Assembly (NCBI GenBank): GCA_003427395.1
Contig: BFEA01000015.1
Span: forward strand, 5,187,934-5,214,428
Reading direction: 5' to 3'
Source of the DNA: Chara braunii
Taxonomy: Eukaryota; Streptophyta; Charophyceae; Charales; Characeae
Length of the DNA stretch: 26,495 bases
Below, piece after piece: positions 8,929 to 18,572 of the stretch. The notes beneath the pieces were generated by a model, which saw only the letters and a program-made list of their open reading frames with translations, did no database searches and had not been told where the DNA came from. Every line of letters starts with the position of its first letter. Position 1 is the first letter of the stretch. A program made the position numbers and the translations under genes.

Positions 8929-9200
8929 ATGTGCAAAATGAGACTGGATGCACCGCTAGAACATGGAAAAATACACTACCATCTTTTTGTTTTGTGCATC
9001 TGGAGAGTAGTGCAGCCACGCCCAAACTCCAAAAGAAGTTCCCCCTGGAACAGTGAAAGATACACTGCCATACTTTGGGCCTTGCTGCACCACTCTCCAA
9101 ATGTGCACAATGAGACTGAATCTACCACTAGAACATGGAGAGATACATTGCCATCTTTTTTGTCTTTTGTGCATGTGGAGAGTAGTGCAGCGAGGCCCTT
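8929..9200. repeat. ~172-bp tandem duplication with internal foldback
   Basis: ATGAGACTG starts at 8938 and 9110, followed in both copies by CTAGAACATGGA and TACA(C/T)T(A/G)CCATCTTTTT and ending in GTGCAT(C/G)TGGAGAGTAGTGC. Inside the first unit TGGAGAGTAGTGCAGC (9001-9016) pairs with GCTGCACCACTCTCCA (9084-9099) at 15 of 16 positions. The array therefore has alternating-orientation arms. Confidence 0.85.
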
Positions 9201-9741
9201 TCGTCCGGCCCTTCTCCAAAAAAGGGAAAAAAGGAAGATTCTAATTTACTGGTAAAAAAAACAAAAACGAAGAATCTACTGGCCAGAAGAAAAAACTGCT
9301 CTGCATGTCGTGGCGAACACGCGCCCGGCGAGTCGAAAACAGCAGCAACCCTTCATTACGCTGGGCTCGCCCCCTGTCCCGGCAGCTTTCCCACCACTGG
9401 AAGGAGCATCTGTGAGGGAGCGTTACACGAGACCCGAGATTCCCTTTATGACTATAGAGAGATGTGTGTGAATCAAATGGACCAATATGGAAGCCTACCT
9501 TCCTGTTTCCTACCGCTCACATAAGGCAGGACCAAGTTCACAGTGTGTGCTTACAATTATCCACCACTCCTCGCCACAGATCCCAACATTCGCGTAAATA
9601 TATGCACTGACCGCAGACAACCTGCAGGGCAGTTGCCGAGGGGTGGGTAGCAGCACTGCAAAAAAAATTGAGTGCACCCATGCTCTGGCAATTTTTCATG
9701 CCCATAACTTTTGACAAAAGTTCTGAGGAAAGCCAGGCATG
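9201..9741. other. Unassigned flank left of the LTR element
   Basis: Mixed-composition DNA with several A-runs and no convincing open frame, RNA gene or repeat partner inside the window. Confidence 0.4.
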
Positions 9742-9745
9742 CAGA

Positions 9746-10847
9746 TGCAAGGAATATGAGTGAGAACAATATACAGAAAACCACGCAGATGTCCAGATAG
9801 TCATGTACCAAGCAGAGAGCATAAGTGCACAAAGATTTCATCCACATAAGCGCGATACAATGAACCTGCGAGCCAATGTTCAAGCCCTCAGGCCACACCA
9901 ACCTACTGAAGCTGCATTCATGCAACAGGCTCGCTTCGCCTCTGAAGAACAATGTAACATGACGTCAACACCAATGCCGACCTCCCACATACACCAGGTA
10001 TGTATCCTCGTCTCCCCTCATCACCCCCGACCTCCCACATACACCAGGTATGTATCCTCGTCTCCCCTCATCACCCCTGACCACCCACACACATGCACCT
10101 CCTCCTGAAGACCTCTTGTCGGTTTCCTCTGCCTTGCGCCCTGCAGCGCGTCTATAGCCGCTAGCGCCCTGCTTCCTCTGCAGCGCCCCTCGCCACTTAG
10201 CGCCCGCGCGTGCCCCAGCCAAGCAGCGCTAATGCAGACGCTAGTTCTGAGACGCAGCAGTGTGTCTTCATTGCCTGTGTAGGCCAGAATAGCCAGCCAG
10301 TGGCCGGCCTCCTCCCTATACGGGAGTGGCTGCCCTGCTGTGCTGCCTGAGCCTGGCTGCAGATGCTTGCAGAGGCTTCCGGTCCAATCCCAGAGTCTGC
10401 GCCCAGGCCGAAATATACAGTTGGGGGCCTGGGCCCTTTGCAGTTAGGCTCCTCCAGGCCGACGTCCAGGCCACAAGTGTTTGCCACATTCTCATTGGCT
10501 CGCGGCAGTTGTGTTACGAAAATGCTGCATTCACATTCGTCCACGGCCACTGAGTGATGTGTCGGCCTCACAATGCGTGTGCCCATGGTGCAACCACTCG
10601 GACCTGGGCTCAACCATACAGCGCAGCCCATGTTTCCGGAAAGAGTTGGGAGGCTCACATTTCCTTGTAACGAACTATCGTGCTGCAACTGTTCGAGTAG
10701 CCCCATATGGAAAAAAAATGTCAAATTTTGGCCTCTTGTGAGTAATCAGGCCCGCCTTCACTTAGGGCGGGCACACGGCTTTCTAAAGGCCATTGCCCAG
10801 AACATGTGCATGTCTGACAAGGGCCCCGCGAGGGCTCATTCCTCGCA
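9746..10847 (-). repeat. Downstream (3') LTR
   Basis: Direct-repeat partner of 17353-18337. On the coding strand it starts TGCGAGG directly after the polypurine tract at 10848 and ends at ...CTTGCA on 9746. It is about 117 bp longer than the other copy. It carries a perfect 50-bp tandem duplication (9978-10027 and 10028-10077) and two further segments absent from the other LTR: one after CCTCCTCCTGAAGACCTC near 10104-10190, one at about 10367-10437. It lacks a roughly 65-bp segment found near 17523-17588 in the other copy. Such differences must post-date insertion or reflect conversion between elements. Confidence 0.92.
9978..10077. repeat. Perfect 50-bp tandem duplication inside the 3' LTR
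   Basis: CCGACCTCCCACATACACCA through CTCATCACCC at 9978-10027 is repeated without change at 10028-10077. The other LTR has one copy, near 17661-17710, with substitutions. The duplication is therefore private to this LTR and recent relative to LTR divergence. Confidence 0.93.
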
Positions 10848-10870
10848 CTCCATCCCCCTTAGCTTCGAAA
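10848..10870 (-). promoter_or_regulatory. Polypurine tract of the LTR element
   Basis: On the coding strand the sequence immediately before the 3' LTR is AAGGGGGATGGAG, directly abutting TGCGAGG. This position and composition fit the primer for plus-strand DNA synthesis. It is 20-odd bases downstream of the end of the reading frame at 10888. Confidence 0.8.
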
Positions 10871-10887
10871 GTCTGTTGAGATGCTTC

Positions 10888-11217
10888 TATGCAGGTGCCT
10901 TCCCCTTCAGCTTGTGCTCGTACTCAGCCACGATCTGAGGAGGTGTCCTCCCTTGTGAACCAACAATCTTCCTTAGGATCCGTATGATGCTTGAACCGAG
11001 CACGGTATTCCCTCATAGGCTTGATCGATCTTCCCCTACCAACTGGCTTGGGAACAGGCATGTCTCTGTGTTCCAAAATATCGTCGACGTCCAAGTGGCC
11101 ATCCATGGTTGGGGGCAGCATTGATCTCCTTGATGGGAACTGTTGTGTCTCAGCGAAAGGTGCAAAGCTTTGAGGCGTGAAACACAAGGTAAGCGCACAA
11201 GTGACCAGGGATTCCAA
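10888..11217 (-). pseudogene. Integrase C-terminal chromodomain segment of pol
   Basis: The minus-strand frame contains DVDDILEHRD, then EYRARFKHHTDPKEDCWFTR. This is the layout of a chromodomain appended to chromovirus integrases (acidic start, aromatic-rich core, Trp before the final helix); such domains direct integration to chromatin marks. The frame then shifts near 10935-10945. The original end (IVAEYEHKLKGKAPA, stop at 10888-10890) lies in another frame, so the true C-terminus is identifiable but disconnected. Upstream it continues in another frame with the segment at 11150-11335. Non-functional. Confidence 0.8.
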
Positions 11218-12080
11218 TCATGTACGAGGGACCATCCAAATAACTACCCACAATATCCACGACTTCCCATGGACCGAAATATTGAGGCATTAGTTTTCTA
11301 GAGATGTCGAATTCCTGTCCTAACTTGCTGGCCATTACCCAGACACGCTCCCTACCTGAAATGTGGACTGTCCTTGATGCTTGTTCTCAAAAACAATCAT
11401 TGCTTCTTGAGATTTATTGATGTGCTCGACTGCCTGCTGCATCAACTTCTCGTGCTCGACACCAAATTCTATGGTTCCAGGAGTTGCAGCACATCGGTTT
11501 TCAGGCAGCAAGAAGTCTAGAGTAGATCTAGGCTTCCACCCCAAGTGCAGCTGATTTGGACTGATGTCGGTGGTACTCTGTACTACGTTGTTGTACAGAC
11601 TGGCGATGAGAGGTAACTGCTCATCCAGTAATCCTGGCTGGGTTTCATGTAATGCTCTCAGCAGATGCTGCACCACTCTATTCATCTATTCAGCCTGCCC
11701 GTTGGCTTCGGGATGATTTCCTGAAGTCATATGGAGCTGGCTGCCCATCTGTTCAGTAGCTTTCTTCCAGACCTCACTGGTGAATCTGACGATCGTTTTA
11801 GGCAGTCCAAAATCACGCACCCAGTTATCCATAAACAACTTGATGACGTGTTCAGTCCTTACTATCTCTGGCATAGCAATTAGTCTAGCGTACTTAGTAA
11901 AATTATCAACTATGACGAAAATATGCCTCTTGCCACTCTTGCTGGTCACGAGGGTATCCATTAAGTCCACGGAGACCCGGACAACGGGAATCGGCAAGGG
12001 CTTGAATTTGCGGCTTGTCCCGCTGACAGACTCTACAAGTCTGTACGTACTTCTTTACATCGTCATGCATGTTAGGCCAC
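11150..12080 (-). pseudogene. Integrase (zinc-binding, catalytic core, C-terminal part)
   Basis: Integrase inserts the element's cDNA into the genome. Visible parts in coding order: a C-x2-C pair (12026-12037) of the N-terminal zinc module with KKYVQTC; a frameshift near 12000; the catalytic core starting VSVDLMD with the first Asp at 11965-11967 and IFVIVDNFTKYARLIAM; the GNHPEANGQAE motif that carries the catalytic Glu; and the C-terminal part FGPWEVVDIVGS. KTIV runs straight into RFTSE at 11787/11788, so the residues that normally carry the second catalytic Asp are missing. A TAG at 11686-11688 interrupts the frame after NGQAE, and a frame change falls near 11335. Function is lost. Confidence 0.9.
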
Positions 12081-12182
12081 AAAATCGTTGTACTAAGTTA
12101 GCACTAGTCTCCTTGTAGCCAAAATGTTTCGTTCTATCATGGCACACAACTAAAAATAAACTACGCAAAATTTCTCTAGATG

Positions 12183-13002
12183 GAACCCATCCACCACTAC
12201 AAACTCATCAATTGTGGCCTTGTTTTGGGCCTCAAGTTTGGGTATGATGTCGATCGTGACAGGGTCTTCCTTGTAGGCTTCCACCAAGAACCGAGTTACC
12301 TTGTCAGATAAGCCAAATTCAATAATCAGCGCACCTAGGTAGTCTGCCCTACGTGATAGCGCATCAGTAATAGTCTAGCTTAAGTTATACTGATATATGA
12401 CCTCAATCCACCATTTGAGTGCAACAGGTTGTGATTTGATCCACTCGAGTGTTTGATGGTCAGTCCGCAAATAGAAGAACCTTCCCAACAGAGTGTCTCC
12501 AGTGGACAAGTGCCTTATAGACGGCGTAGAGTTCCCTTTCATAGGTGGACTTCGCTAACTTCTTAGAAGGCATCTTTTTGCTCATGCACTCGACCGGCTG
12601 AGCCAACACTGCGCCAATGCCATATTGGCTTGCGTCAGTGGTAACAAGTGGCCTCTCAGGATTGGGAACCATGAGAACCTCATGGTGCATGAGAGCATGC
12701 TTCAATCGCTTGAAAGCAGCTTCACACTTGTCAGTTTATTCCCATGGTGTGTCAAGGCGAGTTAGATCAATCAAAGGGTTGGCCACTGTACTATAGTTCT
12801 TAACAAAGTTGCGATAATAGCCACACATCTCTAAGAAACATCTGACCTCGATCACAGACTGAGGTCGTGGCCAGTCACGAATGCTAGCCACCTTGGCATC
12901 TTCGGGCCTAATCCCTTCCACGGAAACTTCATGACTCGAGTACAATATTCTAGTGCGACCAAACTCGCATTTCTCCAAGTTTATCTTATACTTGTGCTGC
13001 AA
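12183..13002 (-). pseudogene. RT connection and RNase H segment of pol
   Basis: From 13002 the minus strand reads the RT thumb/connection (KCEFGRTRI, then GIRPEDAKVASIRDWPRP and FLEMCGYYRNFVKNYS). This is followed by the Ty3-type RNase H region (TTDASQYGIGAVLAQP, then STYERELYAVYKALVHWRHS), whose Asp in TDAS is present. A frame change lies near 12705-12736 and another near 12460. Past that the frame continues with LEWIKSQPVALKWWIEVIYQ, then a TAG at 12375-12377 and TDALSRRADY, to about 12183. RNase H removes the RNA template during reverse transcription. Broken by stops and shifts. Confidence 0.88.
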
Positions 13003-13003
13003 G

Positions 13004-13660
13004 AGGAGAAAAAGTACTTTTGTCTACATGTTGAGCATGCTCCTCGACAGTCTTACTAAAGATAAGAATGTCGTTAAGGTACACGACGATAAACTTGTCT
13101 AATTTTGAATGTACCCGGCGCATTGCAAAGACCAGAGGGCATCACCACAAACACGTACAGACCACACTTGATCTGAAAAGCGGTTTTGTGTTGGTCTTCC
13201 GGTCTAATCGCAATCTGATGGTAGTCGGACTTCAAGTCTATCTTAGTGAAGTACTTACATCCCTGCACCCTATCCAATAGGTCGTCGATGGGCGGTAGAG
13301 GCCCTGCGTTCTTAACTGTGATTGCTTTGACGCCTCTATAATCAATGCACATCTTCAATGATCCCCCCTTCTTCAGAACAAATAAGACGGGGGGAAGGGA
13401 AAGATGTTATGCCATATTCAACCCTTCTCTGTAAGCTTTTTCAGTTGTCGACGAAGCTCGCCTAATTCGGTCGGGGCCATCCTATAGATTCTCCCTTTAG
13501 GTATCTTGCTACCTGGGATGATCTCTATGGCATGGACAACCTCTCTATCTACGACTCCTGAAGGCTCTTCAACCAGATCAGGGAACTTTGCGATGACACT
13601 TTCTATCCCTGGGGGTGTTTTAACGGCCTTCGCTTTTTCATAGGCAAGAACCAAGTGCAT
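13004..13660 (-). pseudogene. Reverse transcriptase core of pol
   Basis: Coding order: IPKGRIYRMAPTELGELRRQ; a TGA at 13418-13420 just after LTEKG; a short disrupted stretch; KMCIDYRGVKAITVKNAGPL; motif A FTKIDLKSDYHQI with its Asp intact; and PSGLCNAPGTF of motif B. Then a small deletion and frame change lead to the KFIVVYLNDILIFSK block. The catalytic YLDD box reads YLND: the codon at 13073-13075 is AAC, so the first catalytic Asp of the box is Asn. Even without the stops this polymerase would be expected to be inactive. Confidence 0.92.
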
Positions 13661-14351
13661 ACCCTGTTCTGTTTATAGTAAGCACCCAAAGGAGTCAATT
13701 AACCTACTAGCTTTATACTTAGTCTAATGATTCTCCCATAGGCAGCTCATGCTTTGGCACTTTCTTGTCCCAGTGAAACTAGGGCTTGATAACCTCAAGG
13801 TAGTACATACCTAACAACATGTCGAATGGCAAGTCGTCGCTAACTAGGAACGGAATCTTATGATTTAGTTCCTCGCCTCCATAAGAGGTGCAAAACACAT
13901 CCTTGACATAGTCTTCAACCACATGCACTCTTCGTTGGCCAAAGTAGATGCTACTGGGCTACTAAGGTGATGCAACCTATCCCCTAGGCGCAATCTCTCA
14001 ACACAGTCGCGATTTATGAAGTTCCACGTGGAGCCAATGTCTACAAAGGCACCACACTTGCACCCATCTACACCAACTTCCACTACGAAATGCTCCCCTC
14101 TAGGACCACGACTTAGTGTCACCCAAGACTATCGAGGATCCCTTGCCGACCACTCAGTTTGTAAGTCTTCTCAGGCTACAGACACATCCAACAAACAGTG
14201 TATCGTTGGGTCGGGATGCGTCTGTGGGTTGACTAAAGAGTCAATAGCTTCGGCCAACTCTTGAAGTGGGAAGGGTACATCGGCCCCCTCATCAGGAGTA
14301 GAAGCAACTATAACTTCTAAGTTCCACTTTGGGAGAAAGATTTCGCGTTTT
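13661..14351 (-). pseudogene. Aspartic protease segment
   Basis: The minus-strand frame at 13865-14122 contains GAFVDIGSTWNFIN, the position of the retropepsin-like active-site D-S/T-G in Ty3/gypsy elements. The Asp (14039-14041) is kept but the Ser/Thr is replaced by Ile (14036-14038). Flanking text (RGPRGEHFVVEV before it, RDCVERLRLGDRLHHL after it) fits the family. The frame ends at a stop near 13865; the rest of the protease-RT linker is in other frames with stops. In the intact family this protease cuts Gag-Pol. Confidence 0.75.
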
Positions 14352-14352
14352 T

Positions 14353-14394
14353 GCATCTAAAATGTTGATGGCCATACTCTCTGCACTTGACGCA
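14353..14394 (-). pseudogene. Gag zinc knuckle (CCHC)
   Basis: The minus strand encodes CVKCREYGHQHFRC, a perfect C-x2-C-x4-H-x4-C zinc knuckle that binds RNA in Gag nucleocapsid. It is preceded by CDRYSRGA and a basic stretch. It lies between the Gag core and the protease, as expected. Its frame differs from those of neighbouring segments, so indels separate them. The 14-residue motif itself is intact. Confidence 0.88.
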
Positions 14395-14589
14395 AGCACC
14401 TCGCGAATACCGGTCACACCGTCCAACTCTCAATCATCCATAAGGTCGGCTACATTATCGATCTCACTTTGATTCCCATCGGAATCAACCATCATCAATC
14501 GACTACCCTTTTTCTTCCACTCTTGTGGACTACTCTTCTTTCTTCAGTCCGTAAAGGGTTGTTGAGCTCCTCCTAGCGTAGCCTCTAAG

Positions 14590-15357
14590 TCCAGGGCTCT
14601 CTAGTTGAAGGAATCCAATGTGTGATACTCGATTTTGGCCTCACTTACCAATAACAATTTCTTGTTGTATGTGGGAAGACATCTCAAATACATCGTCAAT
14701 AAAGCATGTGGATCATAGCGTACTCCAGGGACCACAATGAGACGCTCTACGACAAAGGCAAGTTTGCGCACGGTCTTGTACCTCTTAGTATCAAGTCGGG
14801 TCAACGCATCACTGCCTTGTTGGGCCTGCTGCGGGTTGTGCCATTGCGCTTCTACCAACTCCATAAAACTCTCTAAAGTATGGGTCTTCGCCCAATTGCT
14901 CATGTTTCTGCCGAATCACTTTCAAGCCACTAATCCATCCAACCATCACACTAGCGATCCTTCGAAATAGGATGCGGCAGTGATCACTTCTTCCTCTACA
15001 AGTGTCCTCTTCGCCCTCACCCACACTGACACCGTTCTCAACCAAGTGCAGAGAGCCTCATCCTTCATCCTTCTTATCACCTGAGAAGGTTGAAGGCGGT
15101 TTGAACGAAGTCTTGGGGTACCAAGGCTGCTGTGGTCCCGTTGGTGGGACCGACTGTTGTGTAGCACCAGTCGCTGGACCAGAAGATGAAGAAGCAACAA
15201 TTTGTGTTGTTGCTGCTGATGTACCGCTTGGTGAACTGCTAGTCTGAGACATAGTAGGACTGGCCATCACCGGTGAAGACATCGGCAATGGGAAAGTTGC
15301 TGGTCGACGACCAAGCCCACCTGTTGGAGATGCAAAGGCCTTTCCCATCCCCTTCAC
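14590..15357 (-). pseudogene. Gag core of the LTR element
   Basis: Pieces in coding order: a Ser/Thr/Pro/Gln-rich linker to PWYPKTSFKPPSTFSGDKKD (15058-15357); then LCTWLRTVSVWVRAKRTLVE and EVITAASYFEG (other frame, 14946-15090); then VGWISGLKVIRQK; then MSNWAKTHTLESFMELVEAQ with W, RYKTVRKLAFVVERLIVVPG and YLRCLP (14601-14903). The order, with a P-x-F-x-G lead-in, WL helices and a closing helical segment, fits the retrotransposon Gag (capsid) domain. A TAG at 14601-14603 follows LDSFN. At least two frame changes break it. Confidence 0.8.
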
Positions 15358-15359
15358 AG

Positions 15360-15851
15360 TATCTGGTCAAGGTTGTTCTCGATATCATTCAGTTTGCTGT
15401 CCACGTACGCATGCATGGATAGTAGATCTGCCTTGAAAATCCTAGTGTTATCATCAATGACAGCGTTGTCCAGCCTTTCTACAGCAGCTTTGACTGCCTT
15501 CCTATTCTTAAGCCTAACTTTCCTAGTTCTAATCTTTGTCTATTTTTCGGTAGCCTCTCTAAGCTCCTTCTCTAACTGTAAGCGGATCATCTCCACTTGG
15601 AGTTCTAGCGCCTCTCTAGTGCATGGAGGCCGCGAGCTGAACTACGAGCCCGCCATCTGATTAGGTGGTCCTGCTGTACTGGAAATGGACTCCGAGCTGG
15701 TAGGCATGCCTAATATGTGACCAGAAGAGGTTGCTGTTGCGGATGTAGCCATCGCTACTACGCTAGTTGTTGCTGCTGCTGCTTCCCTTGCATTCTCAAG
15801 TACACGGGCCCTTGCTTCGACCCTTAACCTTCTTTCGTCTCTCGATAGCAA
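15360..15851 (-). pseudogene. Gag N-terminal region with predicted coiled coil
   Basis: The frame from 15851 begins MLSRDERRLRVEARARVLEN with an Ala/Thr-rich stretch and stops near 15642. Continuing downstream in another frame, 15360-15630 reads as a charged, Leu-rich helix (ALELQVEMIRLQLEKELREA, then KAAVERLDNAVIDDN and LLSMHAYVDSKLNDIENN), broken by a TAG at 15540-15542. Heptad-like Leu spacing suggests a coiled coil ahead of the capsid-like core. The true start codon is uncertain because of frame breaks upstream. Confidence 0.6.
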
Positions 15852-17338
15852 AACCTAAACACTACGGGTAATCTACGTGTATCCTTTCATGTTTGCCTTC
15901 TACCTGATCCACTCATCAGCTAGGCAAACACTGTCTGCACTAATGCCCACGCAGGAGCCTACCACAGCGTGTGTCTGACCGATTTGAAAAATAATTAAAA
16001 ATAAAATAATATTTGGCACTTACCTATGCTACCGTTCAAGCAGTATCAACAACATTCGCACAGACTGTACACATGATGTAATCCTACCTTGATTAGTTTC
16101 ACTCACAACAACGTTGATAGGAACTGGCTATGGTAGAATACTACACTTCTGTTCTAGGCTATCTGTTAGGTGTCACCAGTTTGTTCATCAACTAATCAAA
16201 AATAAAATAAATCATGTGAGCAGATGTATGCATAACGGGTATGTTTGTAGTTGACAATTGAGCCTTAATTGGAATCTCCCTCCCCTGTATCCAACATGCC
16301 TGTCCTCGTCATCGAGCAACGGTGTCTAAGGTGTGCATTAAACCACCAGTACATGGGCACCTGGGCCACGGGTCTGACACCTCAAATTCTGGCATCGCCA
16401 AACGAGAACGGAGGCCACCGATCAAATTTATCAACGACGGGCCCAACGTTTGACGTTTCGGCCTTGTTTTCTTGTGGCGACAAGTTTCGGACTGCAAGAC
16501 TGGGGCCGTGTACTTGTGGTTTAACGACCCACCCCTGTGCCCCAAGAATATGCTTATGACCAGCACTGCCCTTTTTGTATCCTCGTGTGCAACGAGCCTT
16601 ACGTCTGACTGATTTGGCTGATCAAGAGGCAGTTTAAGGACGGCCCCCGAGGTCCTCAGGAATTATTCGATGTCGCAGACAGGACGACGATCACAACCAG
16701 TGGACAATTTTGAACCCCGCCATAAATGTTTATAGACGGTCTGCAGCGTCTGCATAGGACAGGTCAGTCCGCACACCCCTCTATCAGCGCAGCAAAGAGC
16801 CTTAAAGGACAATGCAGCATGGCCTGCATGTACTACTCCCATGGGTTGGCGTGGTGACCGTGACCCATGCTTTGTCCAGGGCCCTTCAGAGGCACCACCC
16901 TCTCCTGCCAGATGCGCCACCAGGAAGAATGTCGTCTCTCGAGGTAGAGCGCTCACGACTCCTCACAAAAAGAGGACACTCAAGGTTGGACTCACTTCCT
17001 CACGGTAGGAAGAGATTAAGAGATAGTAACGGAACAACGTACCTGTAGATAGCTGCCCCCAACCACAGATTTCTCACCAATTGAGCCAATGCGCATTATG
17101 ATGACCGGTCATAGCTTCGGTACCACCCACAACCCACTGCAGTCCCACCTCGGCCAAATGCCACATCGGCATGCTCTCATCATCATACATACATCCGTTG
17201 TCGCCACAACTCCCACGGTGTTGCCACAGCCTTCCGGCGACTCCCCCCTCTAACCGGGTGTCGCACATCAAGCCAGCGCCGATGTATCCTCACTGCACAG
17301 AAGCATTGTTAGCGCACCAAGTACCAAATCTCGGACCA
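15852..17338 (-). other. Long leader between primer site and gag
   Basis: About 1.5 kb separates the primer-binding site from the first Gag-like frame, with no recognisable coding sequence on either strand. Two AT-rich words, AATTAAAAATAAAATAA at 15994 and AATCAAAAATAAAATAA at 16194, lie exactly 200 bp apart. The rest is unremarkable. It may be an untranslated leader or may hide a decayed insertion. Confidence 0.5.
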
Positions 17339-17350
17339 GCTCCGACACCA
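17339..17350 (-). promoter_or_regulatory. Primer-binding site, initiator Met-tRNA type
   Basis: Two bases after the end of the 5' LTR, the coding strand reads TGGTGTCGGAGC. This matches the common plant retrotransposon primer site TGGTATCAGAGC, complementary to initiator Met-tRNA, at 10 of 12 positions. Both differences are A-to-G on the coding strand. Position and spacing fit the site where tRNA primes minus-strand DNA. Confidence 0.8.
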
Positions 17351-17352
17351 AA

Positions 17353-18337
17353 TCGCAAGGAATATGAGTGAGAACGATATACAGAAAACCACGATTCAAA
17401 ATCACATAGATGTCCAGATAGTCATGTACCCAGCAGAGAGCATAATTGCACCAAGATTCCATCCACATAAGAGCGATACAATGAACTCGTGACCCAGTGT
17501 TCAAGCCCTCACGCCACACCAACGCCGTATCCAATGTCACTCCTATTGTATGGCGCCCAGCGCCTCTCCTACTCTACCCAGCCTATCTTACTGAAGCCGC
17601 ATTCATGCAACAGGCTCGCTTCGCCTCTGAAGACAAATGTACATGACGTCAACACCAATGCCGACCTCCCACATACACCAGGTACGTATCCTCGTCTCCC
17701 CTCATCGCCCCCTGACCACCCACACACATGCGCCTCCTCCCGAGCACCTCACCACTTAGCACCCCGCACGCCCCAGCCAAGCAGCGCTAATGCAGACACT
17801 AGTTCTGCGACGCAGCACCGTATCCACATTGCCTACGTAGGCCACAATAGCCAGCCAGTGGCCGGCCTCCTCCCTATATGGGAGTGGTTGTCCCGCTGGG
17901 CTGCCTGGGCCTGGCTGTGGATGCTTTGCAGTTAGGCTCCTCCAGGCCGACGTCCACGCCACAAGTGTTTGCCACATTCTGATTGGCTCGCGGCAATTGT
18001 GTGACGACAATGCTGCATTCTCATTCGTCCGCGCCCACTGAGTGATGTGTCGGCCTCACAATGCGTGTGCCCAGGGCGCAACCACTCGGCCCTGGGCTCA
18101 TCTATACAGTGCAGCCCATGTTTCTGGAAAGAGCTGGGAGGCTCACATTTCCTTGTAACCAACTGGCGTGCTGCAACTGGTTGAGTACCCCCATATGGAG
18201 AAGAAAAAGGGGAAATTTTGGCCTCTTGTGAGTACTCAGGCCCGCCTTCACTTAGGGTGGGCACAGGGCTTTCTGAGGGCCACTTCCCAGAACATGTGCA
18301 TGTCCGATAAGGGCCCTGCGAGGGCTCATTCCTCGCA
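17353..18337 (-). repeat. Upstream (5') LTR
   Basis: 985 bp, same orientation as 9746-10847. It starts (coding strand) at 18337 with TGCGAGGAATGAGCCC and ends at 17353 with ...CTTGCGA, where the other copy has CTTGCA. It carries a roughly 65-bp segment (about 17523-17588) absent from the 3' LTR and lacks that copy's 50-bp duplication. Alignable parts differ at many scattered sites, so the two LTRs, identical at insertion, have diverged for a long time. Confidence 0.92.
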
Positions 18338-18572
18338 CAGAGCGGATTTGACCGGAAATAACCGGAAAAAGCAAAAGAACTGGAGGGCAGGAAAAAAAAT
18401 GATGGCAGAATATTGTTGCTCCCTGCTGTACACTGTAGGCCCAAAGAGTTTCGGCTTGGTGCTCTAAGCTTTGAAGAATCACCAAGGCTCGGTCACTTCG
18501 CTTTGAGAGCAGTGGTAGTTTAATAGCAATAATCAAATGCCAAAAAAGTTCAAATGTGTACATGTAAATGCA

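Larger units (their letters stand above)
9742..18341 (-). mobile_element. Ty3/gypsy chromovirus-type LTR retrotransposon, degenerate
   Basis: An 8.6-kb element on the minus strand, read from 18337 to 9746. Two LTR copies (17353-18337 and 9746-10847) begin with TGCGAGGAATGAGC on the coding strand. A 4-bp CAGA target duplication lies immediately outside both (9742-9745 and 18338-18341). A primer-binding site resembling initiator Met-tRNA follows the upstream LTR, and a polypurine tract precedes the downstream one. Internal order is gag, zinc knuckle, protease, RT, RNase H, integrase, chromodomain. That order, with integrase last and a C-terminal chromodomain, is diagnostic of chromoviruses within Ty3/gypsy. 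Many stops, frameshifts, deletions and lost catalytic residues show it cannot be autonomous. LTR divergence indicates an old insertion. Confidence 0.92.

Noticed and set aside
10197-10724. 175-codon minus-strand frame
   Set aside because: It lies wholly within the 3' LTR; the same frame is not kept in the other LTR, so it is not a conserved coding sequence.
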